From Actinomortierella ambigua (Eukaryota; Mortierellomycota; Mortierellomycetes; Mortierellales; Mortierellaceae): 45,189 nt of DNA. Shown here piece by piece: positions 9,601-18,994 of this stretch; position 1 is the stretch's first letter; each line of letters begins with the position of its first letter. The DNA lies in contig JAAAJB010000274.1 in NCBI GenBank assembly GCA_016098155.1, positions 1 to 45,189 on the forward strand, written 5' to 3'. Both the position numbers and the translations under genes were made by a program. The notes beneath the pieces are model-generated. The model searched no databases. It had not been told where the DNA came from and worked only from the letters and a program-made list of their open reading frames with translations.

Positions 9601-11310
9601 TCCAGTCAAAGAAGTCTCCGCAGCGAGCTCGAGTTTCAAGGATTCTCGCCTTCCAGAGCCTTTAACGCGGGTGAGGGAGCCTCTTCATCCTCTCTATCTC
9701 TACTTGAGCCTCAGCCACCCCGCATCGCGAGCGTGGCTAGTGTGCGAACCTGGATGGAGGAAGAAGAGCGGGAACTTCGAGAATGTATCCCAGCATTGTC
9801 TCTGTCATCTCCACTTTCAAGGACTGCCCCTCTTTCCTTTTGCAATTTCTCTCCGACTTCTACCCACAGGACTTCTGCTATTGCCACCACCACATCGAGC
9901 GAGCCAGATATCCCGGAGCCGCGCTTCTTTTCATCAGTGTCAGCAACAGAGGCAACACCAGCACTAGCACCAACACCAATTTCACTGCAGCATCAGGACC
10001 CAACAGTTGAGGATACCCCACTGGTGCTCGACACGCCCGACGAGGTGGATGCTACAAGCGGTATTACCATTGTTGTTGCTGAGCCTCCAACGACGGCCAC
10101 ATCAAGCGCCGACAATCCCAGCATCTCCATGGAAAACAATGAAGCAACTGGCCAGGATCGTCCAGTGACTGGCAATGATTCCACCATAGAGGCCTCGCCA
10201 GTGCAGGAGCCTGCAGACTTGCGTGACAGTGAAGAGAGCGGTTCAAATGAGCAGCTGGCTGTCTTAACGTCCGACCCTCTGGAGGTCACCCAATCCACGA
10301 CCATGGAGATGGCGACAGCAACAGCAACAGCGACAAGTCCAGCAGGTCTGCATGTGGCTCGCTCCCCACCATCATCAACTTCGTCGTCATCATCGTCATC
10401 ATCATCGTCATCATCATCATCATCATCGACTCAGAGTCGTACTTCACCGACGGCACCATTGCTACCGTCTTCCACGACTCACCCATCGTTCACGTCTCGC
10501 CAGCAACAGCAGCCGCCGCCACGGTTCCTCCAACAGCGCACCTCAACCATGACCCGTGGTAGTGTTGGTCGTCCGCCTCACCTTTCCTCCGCCACTCCAT
10601 CCTCTACGACGACGACCATCACTTCACCCGCAGCATCAGTACCCTCCCATTCACAAGCACGAGCACGAACACGAACATCCATACCACCACCACCACCAGC
10701 AGCATTGCCACCACAGTATCGGATCCATGTCCGGTTCCTGCCCAAGCTTCCAAAAGCCCATTTAATATCCGATCTCATCTCTCAGATCACAGTCGAGTGC
10801 CCGCAGAGACAGCACGGCTGTCACGAGACGATGCCCTTCCAAGCCGCACAGCATCATGTGCGGGACCAATGTCGGTTCCGAGTCGTGACATGCCCACGCC
10901 CGCGATGTGGGCTTGAGATGCGTGCGGATTTGATCTTGGAGCATGTGCTCAAGTCGGAGACGAGTCATGAGAAGGGCGGATTGGAACGGGGATTCTTATC
11001 ATCATCATCATCATCATCATCGCTATCATTATCATCACATCAACCCAAACAACAGCAGCAGGAGAAGGAGCAGGAAGAGCCACCGATATCTGTTTCACCC
11101 AACGGTGGCGGCGGTCATCCTGCGATTCCATCATGCCCAGGCCTGACATGGGAGCGGGAACAGCTGGCTCGTGCGACAGCCATCATTGGGCAGCTGACCG
11201 AGGAGAATTCCGGATTACGAAACTCGATGCGGCAGTTGGGACAGCAGAACGCAAAGATGCTCAAGGAGAGGGAACGATGGAAACGGTATGAAAACTTGCG
11301 GTTCAAGTAA
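6616..11310 (+). CDS. Large RING-finger and TRAF-type zinc-finger protein, probable E3 ubiquitin ligase
   Basis: A single open frame of 1564 residues. Two tandem ATGs (6616, 6619) offer the start. Seen: the first part of a RING at residues 118-150 (CAIC, then CCHVFCHEC); about 140 residues of polar insert; then MPKCPMCRTAL at 288-297, supplying the last Cys pair. A very long Ser/Thr/Gln/Glu-rich middle follows, including a serine run encoded at 10381-10428. Near residues 1395-1445 is a TRAF-type zinc finger (CPQRQHGCHETM, HHVRDQC, CPRPRCGLEM, LILEH). The last ~60 residues form a Glu/Gln-rich coiled coil (IIGQLTEENSGLRNSM). RING plus TRAF zinc finger plus coiled coil is the layout of TRAF/RNF41-like E3 ligases, so ubiquitin transfer is inferred. 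A strong GTGAGT donor at 7129 and a CCCAG at 7440 bound 312 in-frame bases, so the insert may be an optional intron. The gene is convergent with the homeodomain gene. Confidence 0.75.
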   Translation: MMAFIYYIMTNTNGPVSLCNPSLSSDSFQPVALSSAMASFHSLGSFSSTEGSYQPMVAAGANMSSASVQRFLLSPTPATASSLLSPPASSSSTDSSSVSSKPTITLHPVSAVPSHLLCAICTMPYENPVHFLPCCHVFCHECIQLWIGMTLDTDDLQTELRLILDGTPSYSVSARHASAVAAAGTSEGSSFLEQQRQREHDERQQQTHFEMGLIDPTRARTDTSASMLTAEAFLSPNTTTARREYYDIMDDNDDPFFARETLVSSPSPSSDPYTQQIRWNAILQTREMPKCPMCRTALHVQGWDRIEKKIPIPTSSAFGRGRPTSILSPAPVPPTPSALPSQPPVLYSGSSSTDHERGRTNQRTLAQRSGARGGAPSRLRLGLTPPLALSGLNRHRQRDADQEGEDDDGVELEQVTRFHGRDPLLYQSRMDEDESSPPTTAIVGRRPSEWMRYQQQQSQARQEAAEGNDSTLSDDSFRTPADTIAILDRHQQQIQRLYREQQEQEELLRMLTTRALSLMSGNGGGAVSSSGDTDGSSEGHSTDPEIREGQRHRLSMALPRLQTDALSSRSEVQQQQPLQDSDTLSAPIPALQQEATSGQDDDTLTERESSPREGNENAVTAGSFDANTLNSSAILDDIQQGTRAWAEEDRSTIGATVPSDNTSNENRLSVETNVAILASAALQESNPPLQVAQPSQDDPETYQSRLTSQSSPVESLSDESNLSMHSDASLVLESSQTSAGPESSTRPPSIGSRFSFTSSRSGFRRDRESQSTIQSHGLQMPFLEFPLDSSHGSGSVSIDDQDMEPLEQEHDDHDMLHTGDSSSADEIAQFNYGPEVAAEGIAREDDIASTCGSSAMRAALVQEDDSCAAVNSHEGDRNLGLSDPLGATGQTTEPMLIIDTSAAIVQNTNSSRPTPLTITVQELEVLDTTPIRPIAESSNSISATAAVALRSPTASPLPTPFSMTPARARFPAGVLPDGEEGSDSDSEAEADGHYPSSQRSLRSELEFQGFSPSRAFNAGEGASSSSLSLLEPQPPRIASVASVRTWMEEEERELRECIPALSLSSPLSRTAPLSFCNFSPTSTHRTSAIATTTSSEPDIPEPRFFSSVSATEATPALAPTPISLQHQDPTVEDTPLVLDTPDEVDATSGITIVVAEPPTTATSSADNPSISMENNEATGQDRPVTGNDSTIEASPVQEPADLRDSEESGSNEQLAVLTSDPLEVTQSTTMEMATATATATSPAGLHVARSPPSSTSSSSSSSSSSSSSSSSTQSRTSPTAPLLPSSTTHPSFTSRQQQQPPPRFLQQRTSTMTRGSVGRPPHLSSATPSSTTTTITSPAASVPSHSQARARTRTSIPPPPPAALPPQYRIHVRFLPKLPKAHLISDLISQITVECPQRQHGCHETMPFQAAQHHVRDQCRFRVVTCPRPRCGLEMRADLILEHVLKSETSHEKGGLERGFLSSSSSSSSLSLSSHQPKQQQQEKEQEEPPISVSPNGGGGHPAIPSCPGLTWEREQLARATAIIGQLTEENSGLRNSMRQLGQQNAKMLKERERWKRYENLRFK
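10381..10428 (+). repeat. (TCG/TCA)16 tract encoding poly-Ser
   Basis: In-frame serine codon run in the RING/TRAF protein. A second, shorter serine run lies at 10998-11037. Confidence 0.85.
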
Positions 11311-11344
11311 TGGATTCCTCATCCTTCTCCTTCTCCTTCTCCTC

Positions 11345-11382
<38 letters not shown>

Positions 11383-11773
11383 CTAGACTAATGATTAAAG
11401 CACATTATGGGTGTAGGACGGATAGAATTCACTGATCTCAACGGCTTTGAATGGCCAAACGTATACATTTTTTATGCATGAGATAGAGAGAAAGAGAGAG
11501 AGAGAGAGTATGTGTGTGTGTGGGGGGGGGGAATTGATGTTGAACTAAGTATTGACGAGGAAAAAACATTGGGCAGAGTTATTGTTGTCGTTCGTGCCTA
11601 TCCTTTTCATGGCAGGAGAGTAGTGTGCATCTCCTGTTGATAATGTACGTACTTGTGTTTGGTGGAAATTCAAGAAGTGATCGTGGCAAGGATAAGAAAA
11701 ATAAAATAAACAGATAGGAAGTGATAGAGAGACAGACAGACAGATTGATAGATAGATATTCATATTGACAAAT
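11311..11773. other. Convergent 3' region with several microsatellites
   Basis: The gap between the RING gene (+) and the homeodomain gene (-). It contains a TCC stretch followed by (CT)15 at 11350-11379, an ATTAAA at 11394-11399 that could serve the plus-strand gene, GA and TG runs (about 11488-11520), a G tract at about 11522-11530, and GACA/GATA tetranucleotides at about 11729-11758. No gene is seen. Confidence 0.6.
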
Positions 11774-11905
11774 TCACGTAGGGTTGTTAGCAAGGCTGCG
11801 AGAGAAGATGGTTACGGAAGCCGGGGTGGACGCATGTGCTGAAGCGAGGGGTAGATCGGTGTCATGAGTACTGGAAGGGAGGTGGTATCGGAGTTGATCT
11901 ATGGG

Positions 11906-11940
<35 letters not shown>

Positions 11941-14900
11941 GCAGCTGTTGCGGATGGTGGTATGAAGCTGCCTGCAGCATGGATTGTTGATTGGGTGATG
12001 ACTCCAATGGCTGAGAAGGATGAGGAAACACTTGATACGTACTAATACTGGCCTGCGCGTCGGTGGGATGCTGAAATAGACGCATATTGCTATTCAATGC
12101 AGAAAAGGACGAGTCGAAGCTAGTGATGGAAGCTGGCAGGTTCTGCAGTAGTGAAGGATCCGGTGCAAGGGGTGCGGAATGGAGAGGAACTGTAGGGGGA
12201 GGGGGAGGTGGCAAATTAGAGGACGTGGAGGCGAGCTGACCAGACTGGGAAGCTGTAGCCAGCGTGTGGGGGTGAAGTTGCTGAGAGTGGTAATCTTGGT
12301 GGCGGCTGTGCTCTACCGAATCTACAACAGGAGACAACAGGCTGCCGTCCAGTGGGTGAAGCGGTGAAGGAGAGGTGGGCGACACAAAAGAACCATGTCC
12401 GGCTACAGGTATCGGGTCAAGAGGCGAGATGGAAAGAGACAAAAAAGCCTGTATCTGCTGATACGACGGAGCCTGACCGACACCCATGCCTGAATCCGAA
12501 CATGCTTGAAATGGTTGGTGTTGTTGCTCTGGTAGCTGGCTTGGCTCGGTGAATGAGAAGAGAGACGGTACAGTTGCCCCACTCACAAAGCTACTTGGGG
12601 TAGCGATAGGAATGAAATGACCCGGTAGCCCCAGCGGGACTGAAATTTCTAGGGCACTGGAAACATCGCATTCCGATATAGGGAAGAATGGCGCGCTGCC
12701 TACAGGGAGCAAATTGCTCCCTGAAAGTTGTAATCTCGAGTCCAGACTAAAGCCTCGCGGCAACGGAGACGTCGCCGACGTCGCCATCCTAGCTGGCAGA
12801 GAGCGTCGGTGCTGCGTGGAGCTGTTTGGCATGGGTTCCGTAACGTCATGTCCATGACCACCCGGATGACCACTCGAGCGCAGTGCAAACTGATTAGCGG
12901 GTGATGAATACGAGCGAGGAAGTGATCCCCGGTTTGTTGTAGCTGCTGATGAAGGCGTGGTTATCATCGTCGCCGCCATCTCTCGCGTTAAGGGGGTGTG
13001 ATAGGCGGAGCCGGTGTTGCTCGGAAAAACATTGGTAGGAGTAGCCGGTGCTGAGGCCATTATGGTTGCCGTAGTATTCAAGTTGTTGCCAGTATCCACA
13101 CCAAAAACCAGGGGTCTTTTTAGGTGCATCTCCATCGTTTTGGGTGGTGAAGGACGAGACTGAAGCCAGGTGCCGGCAGGGGTAAGGCTGTTCACAGGTG
13201 CCGAGTATCGACGAGTCAGGCTCGTATTCTGACGATTCGTATCATATTTGGTTTGATACGCAAGGGAATATAAATGCAACAGAGGGGTGTTATCCAATTT
13301 GTAGATAGCAGAGAGAAAATCTAGTGGAATTAGAGAAACACTTTACAGGGACAAAAACGAAAAGATACCTTTCCGGAGGCGGTTGCTTCATAATGCTTGG
13401 GTCTCTGGGCTTTGCGCTGTTCTTGCGCTGAATTGGATACATTGGGCACCATCGCTGGAGCCCAGGTATCATGCTGCTGTTGTTGCTGTTGTTGCTGATG
13501 CTGCTCTTGCCCTGGCTGGAAATAATCATCCAAGTGCCTTTTAGTTCCAGAAAATGACCGTGCCATCTGAATCGGGTGGGGGTGATGTCCCTCGTTAGGG
13601 ATGGGGGTATTCAGAGGCGTTGTTGTATCGTGACTGAGTGGGCTCGTGGTATGCTGCGTAGGTGTCATCGACGGCAGGGTTCTACCCCGTTTGATGATCC
13701 ACGCTTTCTGTGCCGATATTGCAGTAGTAGGTGTCGGCGGTGATGATGGACCTTGAAGCTGACCGGAGGCAGTCGCCGAGTCATGCGCCATAGGCAAGGG
13801 TGAATTCGACGACTGGGTGGCCGTTGCACCTGCGGACGAAATTGGAGGCGGCCATTCGAAGTTTCCAGCTGGCTGAGAAGCCATCTGCAAAGATTTGTTT
13901 GGAAGTATATGCGAGTAGTTGTGATGTTGTGGCGGAATATGATGAAATGAATGACTGTGCGTTATTGGAGCAGCGTGTGCCTGTGGCAATGATGAGAGAT
14001 TTGTAACCGACACCATTGTGGATCCAGATGCCCCTGTAACCGCTGCTACACTGCTCTCGTCCTCTTGGATGGTGTTCAATGATTCGCCTTGTAAGGAGCT
14101 GTCTGATGTAAATAGTAAACCCTTTTGAAAGAAATCGATGAATTCGGCAGGACATGAATTCCGACGCCCGTGACTGACTTCAACATTCTGTTCCCCGATG
14201 CTGCTTTGAGTTATTGGCAGCTGAGCATTGTCGGTGACAGTGTCTGCCGTCGCCATCACCGCAGGGAGACCTTGTTGTTCCATCGGATTGTTGGCAATTG
14301 GAGGTGAGGTCTCAAACATGAGCTTGTCTTGCTGGATGAAGTTTTGAGACTGTCCAGACACTAAAATGTCGTGAAATGTTGCAGGAAGAAGAGGGGAAGG
14401 CAGCGATGACCTGTGAGATGGACCACCAGCATCACCACCCAAGGCTAAACCATTACGGACACCAAGAGCGTCGTCCATCTGGCGCTGGAGAGCAAAGGAT
14501 CGTCTGGACAATAGGGTGCCTCGATGGCTCTGTGGTGAGTGCTGTAGATGACGATGATACTGCTGTTGCTGCTGTTGTTGCTGCTGTTGTTGCTGCTGTT
14601 GTTGCTGTTCTTGTTGCTGATATGAAGGCTCATGAAAGCTGTGTCGATGGGATGCATCCAATCGCTGGATAGGTTCGGGCGTTATGTCATATCCTTCTGC
14701 AAATCTGACTTGGTCCTCTCGACAGACTGGCGCAGTTGCACTCGCCATGGGCGGTGGTGGTGGTGAGGTCGAGGTGGTTGTTGAGGAGTCAAGCGGCTTG
14801 ACTGGTGGCGGTGTCATTTGCGCCTGGAGCAGGCCTCCGGCTTCACCTATCGTTTCGGAACTGGTGAGAGAGTACCGGGATGTACCGCTCGCTGTGGTGG

Positions 14901-17209
14901 CTGCCACTTGTGCTGCACGCAAGGTCATATTGAACACGACGGCACTGGAATCTGACGAATAGCTGTTATTTGGCGTGGACTGGATTGCGATGACCTCGGG
15001 GGTAGAAAGAGCTACTGTGCCAGTGTGCTGTTGAGTGGGCGGGTGCGCGGGACAGCTGGGTGATAAGGACGTTGTGCTAGAGAGACTGGACAAACTTGCC
15101 TTTGAACTTGCTCGTCTCTGCCACAATGGAGCAGAAGGCGCCTTTGATGACAGATTCACAGCTGTATGTGTAGAATGGGGATCGGGAAGGAAGGGTGGGA
15201 GTCTGGCGGCCTGAGAGAGTCCTGGTGGGAGCTGCTGGCGCTGACTCTGCTGCTGGCCATGCTGGGAAATCGTCAACAAGTCTCGAGAGCTGACAGGCAT
15301 AGACCTCCGTCGGCCATTAGAGCTCGATAAGGATAGAGTCGCTGTGCCGAGCATGGAGAGCGTTTGTGCGTTAGTCGCTACGGGCAATACGTCTGTCTGA
15401 GCTACCACAAGCGGCTATCAGGGATGTGGTTGGAATGGAGTGCATTTTTTTTTAGTAGTAGCATTCCCTGTTTAGTTTCAGATGACCAACAAAACATTCT
15501 GTAGTAAGGATTGTACAGCCATTTGTTTTTCCCACCTGTGAGCCAGGTGTCGGTATGGTAGCACTGTACGGTCGGTGTGCCGTGAGACTGTCGCTTAAAG
15601 GCGTGGCTCTAGATTCAATCATGAACAGAGGTGTGGAAGCTGCCGGATGTTGCTGTGCGATATTGTGCAATGGATGGCCTACTGTTATCTCCTCGGCACT
15701 TGAAGTGGAACTCGCAACGGGTGCAATGAATACGCCTCTGCTGCCGCTCTCTCTAACTTTGTTTTGACCATCCTTTTCATAACCATCATTACACTTGCTG
15801 CTGTTGGGGTCTATGGGGGAGTTGGCCCTAAAGACCATTTCATATACAGCAGTACTCTTCCTAGCCTCGGTGTGCTTGAGCTGTCCTGGGTGGTTTGCAT
15901 CCTGCACCAACGTGCCTAACGACCGCCGCGAAGGAGAAGAGGTGGCCCCACGAGACGTACTTGATGGAGCGGACTTTATAAGGCCTTTGTTGCGCAGGCG
16001 AGGCGATGTAGGCTGACCAAGGCCATGATAGTTGTCCATGGCTGTGGTTATTGAGCCTCCTGTAGTCGCACTGTTCTCGGTGGAACCACCGCCACTTGTC
16101 TCGGGATCCACAGCCTCCCCCTCAGGCTGCTTCTTGTCTGTTCTCTCTTCTTGTTGGCACTGCTGCTGCTGCTGTTGCTGCTGCTCGCGCTGCTGTCGCT
16201 GGCGGTCCTTGGCTCTCCGATTCTGGAACCAGACCTGAACCCCCCTTGGCGTCCGGTCGAGTTTTTGAGCAAGCTCATCGCGCACAGTGGCATCAGGCAT
16301 GGGATTGTCCATGAATGCTTGCTCAAGAATCATGGATTGATCACGCGATGTCTTTTGTCGCCGCTTCACCTCGAATGGGTTGTAGAATGTAGGGCGGAGA
16401 TCACCTCGCGAGAACCGCCGTGTTGGTTTAGCCGAGGTTGCCGTGGTGGAAGTAGACGACGACGAAGATGAAGATGATGATGGTGAAGGGGCGGGGGACA
16501 GGATCAAGGAGGAGGTGGTTAAGGTGGTGATAGTGGTGGTAGCGGTGGTGGTGGGAGTGGTGGGAGTGGTTGAGGTAGTAGCAGCAGTAGTAACGGTTGC
16601 ATGTTGGCCCGTGGTAGGAAGAGAGGAGCTCAAGCGCGCAGTGGTTGGCTGTGAGCAGGCATGTTGGTCATGGATGAAGGTACCGCTCAGGGACAGCGAT
16701 GCTGGTGCCGGTGCATGGGCGCCTGGAGGGGCCGAGCCCCGCTTGCGTCGGGGGCTAGGCCGCGACGACAATACTGGCGAGTAGATGACAACGGGCAGGT
16801 GGTGCTTTTGTGTTTCCAACTGCAGCAGCGGTAACTGATGCTGGTTTCCTCTGACCCGTGCTCCCCTTCCCCCTCCTTCTCGGTGTTGTGGGTGCAGCTG
16901 CCGATGGTGTGATTGCTGCCGCTGTTGCTCCTGCTGTAGCTCCTTTTGCTGCTGCTGCTGCTGCTGTTGTTGTTGTTGTTGCTGCCTTTGAAGGCCCTTC
17001 GTGGTGGAGGTTGAAGCGTTTGGGTGCTGGTACAGGTGGACAAAGTGCAGCGAAGGGTGGGCTTCCAGGCGGGGATCAATGGGTGGATTGAGGCAGGCTG
17101 TTGAAGTCAGAGAAGGGGGACCAGAGGGGTGAACAACAGCGGTCGCGATGGGTGACGAGCGGGCGTTGAAGGATGAAGTGTAAGAAGAGGAAGAGGAGGA
17201 TGGCTGCAT
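11774..17209 (-). CDS. Homeodomain transcription factor with poly-Q tracts, three exons
   Basis: Exons in transcript order: 17209-15536, 15414-13369 and 13228-11774, about 1724 residues. Intron 1 (CAG/GTGGGA ... CTGATAG) and intron 2 (AAAG/GTATCT ... CGTCAG) are both phase 0; the intron 2 acceptor is the weaker call. The start MQPSSSS is the first ATG in frame after an upstream stretch that lacks one. Seen: a homeodomain at about residues 279-338 with the helix-3 core VQVWFQNRRAKDRQ, preceded by a basic segment TRRFSRGDLRPTFYNPFE. The rest is low-complexity Gln, Ser, Pro and His sequence, with repeated basic-Ser-Pro motifs in exons 2 and 3. Homeodomain proteins bind DNA and act in the nucleus. 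The target genes are unknown. It could be related to fungal YOX1/PHX1-type regulators, but I cannot assign an orthologue. It lies 1.8 kb downstream of the PKA gene on the same strand. Confidence 0.85.
11905..11940 (-). repeat. (CAA)12 tract encoding poly-Gln
   Basis: Pure GTT repeat on the plus strand, in frame in exon 3 of the homeodomain gene. Confidence 0.9.
14559..14620 (-). repeat. CAG/CAA tract encoding poly-Gln
   Basis: Interrupted glutamine codon run in exon 2 of the homeodomain gene, about 18 of 20 residues Gln. Confidence 0.85.
16912..16984 (-). repeat. CAG/CAA tract encoding poly-Gln
   Basis: Glutamine-rich codon run in exon 1 of the homeodomain gene, near residues 75-100. A further CAG-type run at about 16158-16198 sits just after the homeodomain. 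Confidence 0.85.
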
Positions 17210-18994
17210 CGTCAGGTCAAATCCCACACGTCTTTCTTCTTTCAGTGTGTAGGAAAGGGGAGCAGACACAAACAAATAATGCAGCAACCAGCTGGGAGGA
17301 TGGACGACGCTGACGCGGGAGAAAAATTAACAGAGGCGCGTGAGGGAGGTTGAACCCAACGAGTATGCAGGGACGAAAAGATAAAGAGAGGGAGGAGGAG
17401 AAGAGAGAGAGAGGGAGGGAAGAAAGAGAAAGAAAGAAAGAAGAAGGAAAAGAAGGAAAGGAGGAGTGAACGTGCGGAGCGAGAATGGAGGACAGGAAGA
17501 AAAATGGAGTGAAGTGGAGTGGAGTGGAGTGGAGTGGAGAGAGTGGGAGAATTGGGTGCAGGGTGGTGGTGGGTGAGCGTGTGAGATAAGCTTGTTCCAA
17601 CTGGCAGACATGAACAGCACCTCTCCCCCTCCCCTCCCCCACTTCCCCAGTTTGTACAGTGCGTGTGTGCACTGGTCTGGTCCACAGACCCTCCCTCTCT
17701 CTGAAAACTCAAACAACCGTATACATCTCCACTTTGCTGCTCCCCTTTTCAACGCACGGAGGGAGAAGAGGCACTGCTGCGTATGTGTTGTTGTTGCCGT
17801 TATTGTTGGCGATGATGGTGAAGTTGTTGCTCCACCTGTTGAAGAAGCAAGAGCACATTACAGACGAAGAACAGAGAAAAGCGACGGGGGGATGGGAACT
17901 CGACAGGCGAACAAGTTAAAATACAAACAAAAAAAACGGATCGTGGAGGGGCGAGGAGGGTCGAACAAAAACAGACAGGGATTGTGCTGAACACCCCAAT
18001 GTACTTCTGAACTTGGGCTCGAGCCCAGTCCATCTGTCGACCCCCCTCCTCTTCCTCTTTCTCCCCAACCTGACTGGCTGTGTCCTCTGCCAGCATGTAT
18101 CTCTCCCTAAACGCCGTTGAGATGAAGACCCCTTAGAGCACAACACATGGCAACGGACGTTGAGCGTCGTGAAGTGAAGAGGTGAGAAGGGGGGGGGAAG
18201 GAGGGGAAACATCGGGAAAGGGATGGGGTGGTAGACTAATGACTATGTACGTAGTCAAACTTATACAAACTTTCCCCCATCCACCCCGAGCCTTGGACTC
18301 ATTTCCTCTATCCCACCTGCGTCCTCGCCTTCTCTCCCTCCTTACCAGTTCACCAACCTGACAGCATCCTGGTAGGCGAACCCCCCAACAGTAGCGCCCC
18401 TCTGCTCTTCCTGCTTTCTCTGTCTCCCCGTCCGACGCTTAGGCGAGCACAAACCGTGTGAACCTACACAAATCACAAACCGCATGGCGAGAAAAAAAAA
18501 GAAGAGTCATGCCATTTCACGTTGCTCCCAGCCCACCTCCTCGCTCTTTCGCTAAAAACCCCCTCCCTTTCAGTGCCTATTGTCGCCATTGTTTTTTTTT
18601 CCTTCTTTCCACTTGAGCACCTGCGTTCATGTGGAGAAGGAGGGAAAGCTGCAGTCAACCGTCATCAACCCCTGTATTTGTGTCTGTCTTTCTAATCCCC
18701 ACCCCTCTCCAAAAGGACCCTGTAATAAGGGTAGGTGCTTGGGCCATGTGAAGCCTTTTCTCTATATAGCAGTCTCTTTGCTTGCTAAAGCTCTATCGGA
18801 CAAAATTACTCGCTACCTTTGGCAGAGAGATGACCCGTTCTGGACTTTCAATACTACCGTTGCTGTGTCACAATGCAGACACAAAAAACTTGTATTTTGG
18901 CAAGGGGGGGGGGAGGAGCATCAATAAATAATGAAGAATGGGCTTTGAGAGTGGGAGAGAGAAGAGGGGGGGAAATGACACTTTAAGAGAAAAG
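17210..18994. other. Non-coding interval: leader of the homeodomain gene and 3' end of the PKA gene
   Basis: 1.8 kb without a recognisable gene. Minus-strand pyrimidine-rich sequence (17380-17540) directly upstream of the homeodomain start looks like a transcript leader. It includes a 5-bp GGAGT array and homopolymer runs (G runs at 18188-18198 and 18904-18913). Open frames here translate only to low-complexity or family-less sequence. Confidence 0.5.
17506..17539. repeat. GGAGT pentanucleotide array
   Basis: About six to seven GGAGT units, one altered to GAAGT, in the presumed leader of the homeodomain gene. Confidence 0.85.

Noticed and set aside
13229..13368. CACTAG at about 13322 as the acceptor of homeodomain intron 2
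   Set aside because: It would join in the wrong phase and meet a stop. The CGTCAG acceptor giving exon 3 from 13228 keeps phase 0 and a continuous protein.
18580..18927. 115-codon plus-strand frame between the homeodomain and PKA genes
   Set aside because: No family motif, no splice context, and flanked by homopolymers and leader-like sequence.
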